Below, in pieces: positions 56,386 through 64,000 of a stretch of DNA of 64,000 bases (position 1 is the stretch's first letter; each line of letters begins with the position of its first letter). The position numbers and the translations under genes are program-made. Source of the DNA: Sva-07 sp031426215 (GTDB lineage Bacteria > Actinomycetota > Acidimicrobiia > Acidimicrobiales > Ilumatobacteraceae); contig JANPKU010000141.1 of NCBI GenBank assembly GCA_031426215.1, positions 1 through 64,000 on the forward strand, given 5' to 3'. Under the pieces are notes generated by a model, which worked only from the letters and a program-made list of their open reading frames with translations, was not told the origin of the DNA and made no database searches.

Positions 56386-58221
56386 GTGAGCGCTGACGCT
56401 GTCACCCTGAACGAGGTTCCAACGCCAGAGATCGACGCGCACGATCCCCCGACGCGTTGGAAGTTGCTCGCGTCCACGCTCCGCGCCCAACGCCGCAACC
56501 TCCTCATCGGGAGTGCCGTCGGACTGTTGTGGACGCTCGGCAAGATCTCCGTGCCGATGCTGGTCAGCTACAGCATCGACCGTGGTATCGAACGGGGCGA
56601 CATGCTGTGGCTCTGGGTGCTACTGATTGCGATTGCCGGCGCGGCGATCGGCACGTTCACTGCGCTTCGCCGGTTCTATGCGTTTCGTGAAGCGCGATGG
56701 ACCGAAACGCGCCTTCGCGAACGACTGTTCAACCACATCATGTCGCTGCACGTCGGCTACCACGACCGCGCCCAGACCGGCCAGCTGATGAGCCGTTCGT
56801 CGAGTGACCTCACCCAGATCCAGTCGTTCGTGGTGATGATCCCCATCACGCTGTCGAACCTCGCCATGATCCTCGGGGTCACCGTGATCCTTTTTGCCAC
56901 CGATTGGCGTCTGGCGCTCGTTGCGTTGGCCCCGCTGCCGTTCGTCAACGTGGCGGCGCGCAGATTCTCTCGCTCGATCCATTCAGCTGTCCTGCAAGTG
57001 CAGGTCGAGCAGGCCGAGCTGGCAACGGTTGTCGAGGAGACCGTCGGTGGCATCCGTGTCGTGAAGGGATTCGGCGCCGAGGAGGTGCAGTCGCGGCGAC
57101 TGCGCAAAGAGGCGGCCGACATTCAGGCCGTGTCGATCGGCGCGGCCAAGATTCGTGCGAAGTACCTGCCGGCCATCGATCTGCTCCCACAGCTCGGCCT
57201 CATCGCTGTGCTGTTCGTCGGCGGCATGCAAGCGATCAACGGCGATCTCACGCCTGGCGAACTGGTGAGGTTCAACTTCTACGTCGCGCTCCTCGTTTCT
57301 CCGCTGCGCATGATCGGGATGACCGTTGCCTGGGCCCAGCGCGCCGGCGCTGCACTGGAACGGGTCAACGAGGTGCTCGACACCGTGCCAGCGGTGGCCG
57401 ACCCCGAACATCCTCGCACCTTGCCGCCAGCCGAGCATGCCGGGGCCGTCAGATTCACCGACGTCCGTTTCGGCTACAGCGCCGACTCTGCGGTGCTGGA
57501 TGGGTTCGACCTCGATCTGGCGGCAGGCCAGTCGGTGGCACTGGTGGGTGCGACCGGCTCGGGTAAGTCCACCGTCGCCCGGCTGCTCGTTCGCTTCTAC
57601 GACGTCGACGAAGGCAGGGTCAGCATCGACGGCGTCGATGTGCGTGAGCTCTCGTTGCACGACGTTCGTCGTGCCGTCGGCATCGTGTTCGAAGACACGC
57701 TGCTGTTCCACGACACGGTCGCGGCGAACATCGCATTCGCGCAGCCGGACGCCCCCGACGACGCGATCGAGCGGGCGGCCCGGCTGGCCGGCGCTCACGA
57801 CTTCATCATGGGCCTCCCCGAGGCATACGACACGATGCTCGGTGAACGTGGGTTCTCACTGTCGGGTGGTCAACGCCAGCGCATCGCGATCGCCCGAGCG
57901 ATTCTCGCCGACCCACGGGTACTGGTTCTCGACGACGCCACCTCCGCGGTCGATCCGTCGAAGGAGCACGAGATCCGCTCGGCGATGTCCACCGTGATGG
58001 ACGGCCGCACGACCATCGTCATCGCTCACCGCGCCGGCACCATCGCGCTCGCCGACACGGTGGTCCTGCTCGACGGTGGGCGCGTCGTAGCGTCGGGACC
58101 CCATCAGCACCTGCTCGACACCGAACCTCGATATCGGGCGGTCCTTGCCGCGATGGCCGCCGACGAGGCCGAGCTCGACGACACGATCGTCGCCACCGGA
58201 CCCCCGGTGGGAGGCGACTGA
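56386..58221 (+). CDS. ABC exporter half-transporter (degenerate-site partner)
   Basis: 611 residues from GTG 56386, immediately after the ArsC-like stop. Six-helix membrane domain (RWKLLASTLRAQRRNLLIGSAVGLLWTLG...) and NBD: Walker A GATGSGKST, signature LSGGQRQR, Walker B LVLDDATSAVD, switch His in IVIAHRAG. The catalytic Glu after Walker B is Asp. The next gene has a Glu there but a deviant signature, so together they give one active and one degenerate ATP site, as in heterodimeric type IV exporters. Substrate unknown (drug or lipid). Confidence 0.9.
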   Translation: MSADAVTLNEVPTPEIDAHDPPTRWKLLASTLRAQRRNLLIGSAVGLLWTLGKISVPMLVSYSIDRGIERGDMLWLWVLLIAIAGAAIGTFTALRRFYAFREARWTETRLRERLFNHIMSLHVGYHDRAQTGQLMSRSSSDLTQIQSFVVMIPITLSNLAMILGVTVILFATDWRLALVALAPLPFVNVAARRFSRSIHSAVLQVQVEQAELATVVEETVGGIRVVKGFGAEEVQSRRLRKEAADIQAVSIGAAKIRAKYLPAIDLLPQLGLIAVLFVGGMQAINGDLTPGELVRFNFYVALLVSPLRMIGMTVAWAQRAGAALERVNEVLDTVPAVADPEHPRTLPPAEHAGAVRFTDVRFGYSADSAVLDGFDLDLAAGQSVALVGATGSGKSTVARLLVRFYDVDEGRVSIDGVDVRELSLHDVRRAVGIVFEDTLLFHDTVAANIAFAQPDAPDDAIERAARLAGAHDFIMGLPEAYDTMLGERGFSLSGGQRQRIAIARAILADPRVLVLDDATSAVDPSKEHEIRSAMSTVMDGRTTIVIAHRAGTIALADTVVLLDGGRVVASGPHQHLLDTEPRYRAVLAAMAADEAELDDTIVATGPPVGGD

Positions 58222-60002
58222 TGCATGGCATGGGGGCAATTGCCGACGAGGACAAGCTCGATGCCGAGGAACGCAAGCAGGTGCTCCGTCGTGCCGGACG
58301 GATGGCACTGCCGTTCAAGAAGACGATCATCGGGGCACTCGCGTTCACCGCCCTGTCGACGTTCGGGGTCGTCATGGGCCCCGTGCTGCTCGGGTACGGC
58401 ATCGACAACGGCATCACGCCCGGCGACACCGCCGTGCTGCGCAATACGGTGATCTTCTACCTCGGGCTGACGGTCCTGGCGTACTTCTCCGCCCGCCAGC
58501 AGTTCATTCTGATCAACCGTGCGGGTGAGGGATTCCTGCAGATGCTGCGCATCCGCGTGTTCGATCACTTGCAAAAGCAGTCGCTGGGGTTCTTCGACCG
58601 CAACAAGTCCGGTGTGCTCGTGGCTCGCATGACCGCCGACATCGAGTCGATGAGCGAGTTGGTCCAGTGGGGTCTGTTGCAATTCGTCTCGGCGATTCTG
58701 CTCGTCGGATTCTCGCTCGTCGTGGCCTTCGTCGTGTCGTGGCAGCTCGCACTCGCTGGGCTGCTCGTGATGCCCGCCATCATCATCGCCTCGCGCAAGT
58801 TCCAGCGTGACTCGAACGCCGCGTACCTCGATGTGCGCGAGAACATCGGACAGAACCTGTCGACCCTGCAAGAGGGCATCGCCGGTGTCCGGGTCATCCA
58901 GGCCTACGCTCGCGAACCCGAGCAGCGGCGCCGCTTCAAGCAGTCGAACCGCGACCTCTACGACTCCCATGTGCACAGCGTTCGCGTGTCCACCTGGTAC
59001 TTCGGTCTCATCGAGACTGCTGGCGTGTTCGCCACCGCGCTGATCGTCGGGGTCGGGGGGTGGCTGTACACCGAGGATGTGGTCAAGGTCGGCCAGATCG
59101 TCACCGTCGTGCTGCTGTATGCCCAGCTGTTCGAACCGGTGCAACAGCTCTCGCAGCTCTACAACACGGTGCAGTCGTCGGCGGCGTCGCTGAACAAACT
59201 GTTCGGGATCCTCGACACCGTGCCCGACATCCAGGACGGTTCGAACGAGCTTGCTCGCTCCGGTGAATTGGTGGTGAGCAACGTCGGGTTCCGCTACCCG
59301 GCGACGGAGACGGCGGTACTCACCGGGGTGTCGATCACGGTTGCCGACGGCGAACGGCTCGCCCTCGTCGGCCCGACCGGTGCCGGCAAGTCGACCCTCG
59401 CCAAGCTGATGGCGCGACTGTACGACCCGACCGAGGGGTCGATCTCGTTTGGTGGGGTCGATCTCCGTGACGCAACGCTCACATCGTTGCGTCACCGGGT
59501 GGTCGTGGTGCCGCAGGAGGGATTCCTGTTCGGTGGCACGATCGCCGACAACGTGCGCATCGCACGCGCCGAGGCGACCGACGACGACGTGCGAGGTGCC
59601 TTCGATGCGATCGGCGCGCTGGAGCGGTTCGAGGAATTTCCCGAGGGGATCCACACCGAGGTGCGCGAGCGCGGCTCGCGCTTGTCGGCGGGGGAACGTC
59701 AACTGGTGTCACTCGCTCGGGCGGCGTTGGTCGACCCGGGGGTGCTCGTGCTCGACGAAGCGACCAGCAACCTCGATCCCGGTACCGAACTGATCGTCGA
59801 ACACGCGCTCGACACGCTGATGCTGGGACGCACGACGATCGTGGTCGCCCACCGGCTCTCCACGATCCAGCGAGCCGATCGCATCGGGGTGATCGACGGT
59901 GGGCGGCTCGTGGAACTCGGCAATCACGCCGAACTGGTCGAACTCGGTGGCAAGTACGCCGCTCTGGCGAGCGCCTGGGCCAAGAGTCAACCGGTCGTCT
60001 GA
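58221..60002 (+). CDS. ABC exporter half-transporter (catalytic-site partner)
   Basis: 593 residues; ATG 58221 overlaps the previous stop by one base (TGATG). Six-helix domain and NBD: Walker A GPTGAGKST, Walker B VLVLDEATSNLDP with the catalytic Glu, switch His in VVAHRLST. The signature is LSAGERQ instead of LSGGQ. This complements the first subunit: its own Walker B with the partner's normal signature forms the active site. Last gene of the ArsC-like/ABC/ABC unit; it ends before a convergent YceI gene. Confidence 0.9.
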   Translation: MHGMGAIADEDKLDAEERKQVLRRAGRMALPFKKTIIGALAFTALSTFGVVMGPVLLGYGIDNGITPGDTAVLRNTVIFYLGLTVLAYFSARQQFILINRAGEGFLQMLRIRVFDHLQKQSLGFFDRNKSGVLVARMTADIESMSELVQWGLLQFVSAILLVGFSLVVAFVVSWQLALAGLLVMPAIIIASRKFQRDSNAAYLDVRENIGQNLSTLQEGIAGVRVIQAYAREPEQRRRFKQSNRDLYDSHVHSVRVSTWYFGLIETAGVFATALIVGVGGWLYTEDVVKVGQIVTVVLLYAQLFEPVQQLSQLYNTVQSSAASLNKLFGILDTVPDIQDGSNELARSGELVVSNVGFRYPATETAVLTGVSITVADGERLALVGPTGAGKSTLAKLMARLYDPTEGSISFGGVDLRDATLTSLRHRVVVVPQEGFLFGGTIADNVRIARAEATDDDVRGAFDAIGALERFEEFPEGIHTEVRERGSRLSAGERQLVSLARAALVDPGVLVLDEATSNLDPGTELIVEHALDTLMLGRTTIVVAHRLSTIQRADRIGVIDGGRLVELGNHAELVELGGKYAALASAWAKSQPVV

Positions 60003-60007
60003 CTCCA

Positions 60008-60063
60008 GACGTTTGTGTTGCAATTCGGGTGGAACGGGTCACCCAAAACCGCACACAGACGTC
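60008..60063. repeat. Imperfect inverted repeat GACGTTTGTG...CACACAGACGTC
   Basis: 24-base arms with about seven mismatches, strongest at the ends (GACGT, TGTGT, GGGTG). Related in sequence to 18510-18563. Lies between the convergent ABC and YceI genes. Confidence 0.6.
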
Positions 60064-60081
60064 GAGGTGACGCTTCGACGC

Positions 60082-60870
60082 TCAGCCTCGTTCGAAGACC
60101 AGGACGAACTCCACGAGCCCGTTGTCCTCGGTGGCAATGACGCCGAACGACGGATTGTCGATGCCGTAGTCCGCGAAGAGCACCGGGATCGAGCCGAGCA
60201 CACCGATACGGCCGTCGGTGGTCTGGGCGGTCACGTCGAACGTGACCGGGTTCGTGACGCCGCGCAGCGTGAGTTCACCGATGGCGGTCGCGGTGACCTG
60301 CTCGTCACCCACCGGGAGCTGGCCGAAGTCGATCGGCTCGGTGATGCGGAACTCGGCCGTCGGGAACTCCGAGGCGTTCATGATGCGACCGCTGAACTGG
60401 CCGTCGCGCCGGGCGTCGTCGCTCGTGATGTTCTCGATCTGCACGGTGATGTCGACCACGGTGGCTGCGGTTCCGTCGATCGTGAGCAGCCCCTCGATCT
60501 CGTTGCTGCGCCCGACCGCCGTGGTGTTCACCCCGGCGATCACTTCCTCGACTCGATAGCCGAACTCCGACGCCGTGGTCGGCACCCAATCGCCGTCGAA
60601 GTCGGCATCGCTGGCGGGCGCCTCGGTCGTCACGGGCTGATCGGGCGCCGAGGCGGCTGCGGTGTCCGATACCTGCGGCGCATCGGTCGTTGCGGTGAGG
60701 GCCTCGGAGAGATCGGAGTCGTCCAGTTCATCAGGGGAGTTGTTGATGAAGTTCGCGTACACGAAGATGCCGGCGAACAACAGCACGACGGTCGCAACAC
60801 CGCCGATCACGACCCACTTGATCCAGCGCGTTCGTGATCTCCCGGAAGTTGTCTCGTCGCTGTCGGTCAC
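60082..60870 (-). CDS. YceI-family protein with N-terminal membrane anchor
   Basis: 262 residues from GTG 60870. A cytosolic basic start (SGRSRTRWIKW), one transmembrane segment (VVIGGVATVVLLFAGIFVYANFI), an acidic Ala/Thr-rich linker, and a YceI lipocalin-like barrel: GDWVPTTASEFGYRVEEVIAGVNTTAVGRSNEIEGLLTIDG...DARRDGQFSGRIMNASEFPTAEFRITEPI...GELTLRGVTNPVTFDVTAQ. YceI barrels bind isoprenoid or fatty ligands outside the membrane. The anchored form with linker is common in actinobacteria. Confidence 0.88.
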   Translation of the reverse strand: MTDSDETTSGRSRTRWIKWVVIGGVATVVLLFAGIFVYANFINNSPDELDDSDLSEALTATTDAPQVSDTAAASAPDQPVTTEAPASDADFDGDWVPTTASEFGYRVEEVIAGVNTTAVGRSNEIEGLLTIDGTAATVVDITVQIENITSDDARRDGQFSGRIMNASEFPTAEFRITEPIDFGQLPVGDEQVTATAIGELTLRGVTNPVTFDVTAQTTDGRIGVLGSIPVLFADYGIDNPSFGVIATEDNGLVEFVLVFERG

Positions 60871-61021
60871 GGCCGAGATTCTGACAGACCGTCGGTCACG
60901 GCCCCTGTCGTGCCGGTGAGAAGTCCTACAGAATCTGTGAGAGGAACAGCTCCATGCCGGTCGCAGCCAGGGGCAACCTTGCATGTCTCGTCGGCGTGAA
61001 TTGTCGGCCAGACTGTGCGCC

Positions 61022-62500
61022 ATGAACGATGCCAGTGCAACCGTGTCCGCCGTCGCCGTTTCGACGGCGCGCTCCGCTCCCAAATCCGCGACCGCTGTCG
61101 GGTGGGCGGTGTCCACGAAGGGCACCGTCCCCAGGCAGTTGGGGTTGAGCCGTGCGGCGCTCGAGGCGAACGGGTTCGAGGGCAAAGCTGGCCAGGTGCT
61201 CAGCGTGCCGACGGGTGACGGTGTGGCCGTCGCCATCGGAGTCGGCGATCCGGGCACGATCGACGCTGCGGGGCTCCGCTCTGCGTCTGCTGCGTTCGCC
61301 CGGGCGGTGGCGAAGCACGCTCAGCTCGCCATCAACCTCGCCGACGTCGACGGTGTCGATGCACGCGTTGCCGCCCAAGCGGTGACCGAAGGGGTCCTCC
61401 TTGCCTCGTACCGCTATACGGGACTGAAGAACGAACCCAAGAACGCATCGCGCCTCGAAGGCCTGACACTGATCGCCGGCGACAATCAGGTCAAGGACGT
61501 CGAGCGGGGCGCCGAGCGTGGCAAGGTCGTCGCGTCGGCCACAGCGTTTGCTCGCGAGCTGGCGAACACCCCTCCGACCTACCTCAATGCCACCGACATC
61601 GCCGCCAAGGCCGTCGACATCGGTGCGGCCACCGGCCTGCAGGTCGAGGTGTTCAACAAGGACCAACTCGAACAGCTGGGGTGCGGAGGCTTGCTCGGCG
61701 TGAACCGTGGTTCGACCGAGCCGCCACGCATGGTGAAGCTCACCTGGTCACCGAAGAATCCGACCGGGCACCTCGCTCTCGTCGGCAAGGGGATCATGTA
61801 CGATTCGGGTGGTATCTCGCTGAAAGGGCACGACGTCTTCCACCAGAACATGAAGATGGACATGTCGGGCGCGGCCGCCGTGCTCGCCACGATGAGTGTG
61901 CTGAAGGACCTCAAGGTCAAGACCAAGGTCACCGCCTGGCTGATGTGCACCGACAACATGCCGTCGGGCAGTGCACTGAAGCTCGGTGACGTGCTGACGA
62001 TGCGCAACGGCAAGACCGTCGAGATCCACAACACCGACGCCGAGGGCCGTCTGGTGCTCGCGGACGGCCTGTCGCTCGCTGTCGAGGACGCGCCTGATGC
62101 CATCGTCGACATCGCCACGCTCACCGGCGCCGCTTTGGTGGCGCTCGGCGAGAGCATCGCACCCGTGCTCGGTACCAGTCAGGCGTTGGTCGATCAGTTG
62201 GTCGAGCGGTCGGAAGCGACCGACGAACCCATCTGGCAGCTCCCGCTCGACTCGAAGCGGTACCGCAAACTGCTCGATTCGGTCGTCGCCGACATGAAGA
62301 ACATCGGCGGTCCCTACGGCGGCACGATGACCGCGTCGATCTTCCTCAGCGAGTTCGTCGGCGACATCCCGTGGGCGCACCTCGACATCGCCGGCCCGAT
62401 GATGGTCGCCGCCGACGAAGGCATCTACTCCAAGGGCGCGACGGGTTTCGGCACCCGCTTGCTGATCGACCTCGCGTCGAACTTCAGCCCACCGCGCTGA
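61022..62500 (+). CDS. pepA: Leucyl aminopeptidase (M17)
   Basis: 492 residues from ATG 61022. Two-zinc cytosolic aminopeptidase releasing N-terminal residues. The M17 signature NTDAEGRLVLADGL is complete; the metal-binding Lys and Asp are in LVGKGIMYDSGGISLK and MKMDMSGAAAVL. The N-terminal domain is more variable. KNIGGPYGGTMTASIFLSEFV and WAHLDIAGP close the C-terminal catalytic domain. In bacteria PepA can also bind DNA; nothing here bears on that. Confidence 0.95.
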   Translation: MNDASATVSAVAVSTARSAPKSATAVGWAVSTKGTVPRQLGLSRAALEANGFEGKAGQVLSVPTGDGVAVAIGVGDPGTIDAAGLRSASAAFARAVAKHAQLAINLADVDGVDARVAAQAVTEGVLLASYRYTGLKNEPKNASRLEGLTLIAGDNQVKDVERGAERGKVVASATAFARELANTPPTYLNATDIAAKAVDIGAATGLQVEVFNKDQLEQLGCGGLLGVNRGSTEPPRMVKLTWSPKNPTGHLALVGKGIMYDSGGISLKGHDVFHQNMKMDMSGAAAVLATMSVLKDLKVKTKVTAWLMCTDNMPSGSALKLGDVLTMRNGKTVEIHNTDAEGRLVLADGLSLAVEDAPDAIVDIATLTGAALVALGESIAPVLGTSQALVDQLVERSEATDEPIWQLPLDSKRYRKLLDSVVADMKNIGGPYGGTMTASIFLSEFVGDIPWAHLDIAGPMMVAADEGIYSKGATGFGTRLLIDLASNFSPPR

Positions 62501-62511
62501 CCGGCCCGAGT

Positions 62512-62549
62512 GATGAGCGAACGGACCGGATTCCGGCGCTTCGCTCATC
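62512..62549. repeat. GATGAGCGAA / TTCGCTCATC palindrome
   Basis: Perfect 10-bp arms around an 18-base centre containing CCGGATTCCGG, itself near-palindromic. Third copy of the family at 31126-31233, here between the convergent pepA and 62580 genes. Confidence 0.8.
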
Positions 62550-62579
62550 GCCGCTGTGCGACTGAGCGACGTGGACGCC

Positions 62580-63197
62580 TCAGCCCGACGACGTGAGCCG
62601 GTAGGCGTTGTCGGCGACCTCGGCTGCGACGGCGTCGCCCACACCGAGCGCGACCAGTTGGTGCTCGATCACCGACGGATCGTCACCGAGTTCGAGCATC
62701 GTGGTCGCCAGTCGGTGAGCGCGGCTGAACCCATTCAGGTCGTCGAGCGGTCGAAGCCATGTTGCGTGGGCCGCCTGCAACGAGTCGGGCATCCGTCGCA
62801 GGTGACGAAAGCTCACTCGCGGAATCCGTCGGCGAACGGCGAGTCCCCCGTCGATGGGGTGGGCGAGCCCGAACATCACGCACCGCTCGAGAGCCTTGCT
62901 GAACGGTGACGATCGCCCGCTCGTGAAGCTCAGACCCATCGCCCGCGCCGTGGTGTCGAGGTCGAGGTCGAAGCCGTCCGGGGACTGTTCGAGTCCGGCA
63001 ACCAACCGGCGTAGCAGCCACGTCGCAGTGGGGCCGAGTACACCGAGCCAGAACGTTTCGACGTATCGGGAACGAGCATCGAAACCCGCATCGTCGACGA
63101 CCGGGTCGACCCAGGGCCGCACGATGATCGACGGCGCACGAAGGTCGTCGGCCCGGTGCTGCGGTGAACGGTTGGTCGTGACAGTGCTGTCGAACAT
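62580..63197 (-). CDS. Hypothetical protein
   Basis: 205 residues from ATG 63197, which has GGGAG six bases upstream. Mostly helical: RPWVDPVVDDAGFDARSRYVETFWLGVLGPTATWLLRRLVAGLEQSPDGFDLDLDTTARAMGLSFTSGRSSPFSKALERCVMFGLAHPIDGGLAVRRRIPRVSFRHLRRMPDSLQ. The layout is like a winged-helix DNA- or nucleotide-binding domain (TARAMGLS...FSKALERCVMFGLA), but no family is recognised. Similar proteins seem confined to actinobacteria, as far as I can judge. Confidence 0.7.
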   Translation of the reverse strand: MFDSTVTTNRSPQHRADDLRAPSIIVRPWVDPVVDDAGFDARSRYVETFWLGVLGPTATWLLRRLVAGLEQSPDGFDLDLDTTARAMGLSFTSGRSSPFSKALERCVMFGLAHPIDGGLAVRRRIPRVSFRHLRRMPDSLQAAHATWLRPLDDLNGFSRAHRLATTMLELGDDPSVIEHQLVALGVGDAVAAEVADNAYRLTSSG

Positions 63198-63337
63198 GGG
63201 GATCTCCCTCTGGAACGCACGGGGAAGGAAGGAGTCGGCGGTCGGACAGTGGGCGCCACGTGCGCAGAAGGGGAACGCCTGCGAGCGCCGAGCGGCAGCG
63301 TGCGCCTGGAGCACTTCGATGCGAAACAGGTCGCAGA

Positions 63338-64000
63338 TCAGCCGGCGATGATGTGATCGAGCGTGAGATCTGGCTCGTTCTGCTCGATGCGGGCGAGCGC
63401 GTACTTGTTTTCGAACAGCGCCACGAGGTGTCCGTCGAGTCGGGCGAGAATCCGGACCCCGGGCTTCTCGCGTAGCGCGTCGGCCGACACCTTGTCGGTC
63501 AGCCGAATGGCCTGATACGGGGCCGACAGGATCTCGATCGGAGCGTTGAACTCGATGTCGAGTCGGTTGGCGAACACCTCGAACTGCAGCTGACCGACAG
63601 CGGCGAGCACCGGCGACGCATCGCCCCAGTCGGGATCCTTGAGCACCTGGACGACGCCTTCTTCGTTGAGCTGATCGAGGCCCTTGCGGAACTGCTTCGT
63701 CTTGCCCGTGTCGAGCGGCCGGGCGGTCGCGAACACCTCGGGGGCGAACGCCGGGATCGGCGGGAACTTCACGGTGGGGCCCGACTCGTCGTAGAGGGTG
63801 TCGCCGAGATTCAGGCCGGTGGCATTGACCAGCCCGACGACGTCGCCGGGGAACGCCTCATCGACGGTGGTGCGCTCGGCGCCGAACACCGTCGACGCGT
63901 ACTTGGTGGCAAACGGCTTCTCCGTGCGCTCACAGGTCATCACCATGCCACGTTCGAACTTGCCCGAGCAGATGCGAGCGAACGCGATGCGGTCGCGATG
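63338..64000 (-). CDS. prfC: Peptide chain release factor 3, 5' part missing
   Basis: The frame runs off the right edge, so the GTPase N-terminus is outside. Visible are domain II and III of RF3: HRDRIAFARICSGKFERGMVM, EAFPGDVVGLVNATGLNLGDTLYDESGPTVKFPPIPAFAPEVFATARP, KTKQFRKGLDQLNEEGVVQVLKDPDWGDASPVLAAVGQLQFEVFANRL and the C-terminal ARLDGHLVALFENKYALARIEQNEPDLTLDHI. RF3 recycles RF1/RF2 from the ribosome using GTP. Confidence 0.93.
   Translation of the reverse strand, partial: HRDRIAFARICSGKFERGMVMTCERTEKPFATKYASTVFGAERTTVDEAFPGDVVGLVNATGLNLGDTLYDESGPTVKFPPIPAFAPEVFATARPLDTGKTKQFRKGLDQLNEEGVVQVLKDPDWGDASPVLAAVGQLQFEVFANRLDIEFNAPIEILSAPYQAIRLTDKVSADALREKPGVRILARLDGHLVALFENKYALARIEQNEPDLTLDHIIAG

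Noticed and set aside
1..64000. tRNA, rRNA, CRISPR array, IS element or prophage
   Set aside because: No cloverleaf-like sequence, regular spaced direct repeats, transposase or phage genes were recognised by reading; a tRNAscan or similar run would be needed to exclude a tRNA fully.

Overview
The window is high-GC DNA with dense, short-spaced genes, many GTG starts and many ATGA/GTGA stop-start overlaps. Together with DUF3039, a homodimeric AceE, an ImuA'/ImuB/DnaE2 mutasome under TCGAAC-type LexA boxes, and large secreted proteins built from repeated 'VDTRN...SNLN...VDIAGWF' modules, this points to an actinobacterium, most likely Acidimicrobiia (Ilumatobacter-like). The taxonomic placement is inference from gene content. 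No tRNA, rRNA, CRISPR array or insertion sequence was recognised.

Layout. 1-8.5 kb: three glycosyltransferases, a secreted repeat protein, a YfhO-type membrane protein and an HhH-GPD repair protein. 8.5-12.4 kb: a yybP-ykoY manganese riboswitch controlling a CDF-type efflux protein, then aceE. 12.4-17.6 kb: RNase HI and two secreted proteins (SpoIID/LytB and SGNH) sharing C-terminal repeat modules. 17.7-22.9 kb: SDR dehydrogenase, argJ with a MarR regulator, and a three-gene SRPBCC / FAD oxidoreductase / TIGR01777 epimerase set. 22.9-28.8 kb: a thioredoxin-like lipoprotein with in-frame UGA, then lpdA, a 2-oxoacid dehydrogenase E2 and a fused LipB-LipA, so the lipoylated enzyme and its cofactor synthesis sit together. 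28.9-35.8 kb: SWIM / DUF5691 / MoxR / DUF5682 / VWA, equivalent to the uncharacterised yehL-M-P-Q set of E. coli. 36-44.7 kb: a B12-binding HTH regulator next to the SOS cassette imuA'-imuB ... dnaE2, with a pseudo-receiver regulator and a Nudix hydrolase in between. 44.7-49.1 kb: sugar-acid dehydratase, thioesterase, Nudix, DUF3039, malic enzyme. 49.2-54.9 kb: MFS, Crp, a small peptide, a cytosolic S8 peptidase, a GAF protein and an MFS-cNMP fusion. 55-60 kb: HD hydrolase, DUF4031, an ArsC-like gene with UGA at the catalytic cysteine, and a heterodimeric ABC exporter. 60-64 kb: YceI, leucyl aminopeptidase, a hypothetical gene and the 3' part of prfC.

The main discoveries are two genes whose catalytic cysteine codon is UGA, each followed by a hairpin of bacterial SECIS shape (22937-23596 and 55996-56385). 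They are best read as selenoproteins, so the organism should decode selenocysteine. Other notable points are the LipB-LipA fusion, a readable three-hairpin logic for the Mn riboswitch, two LexA boxes placing a split mutasome under SOS control, a widespread TANNNT box 6-9 nt before start codons that indicates leaderless transcription, and four families of palindromic intergenic repeats, one with a constant GGGTCWGACCC core and gene-specific arms.
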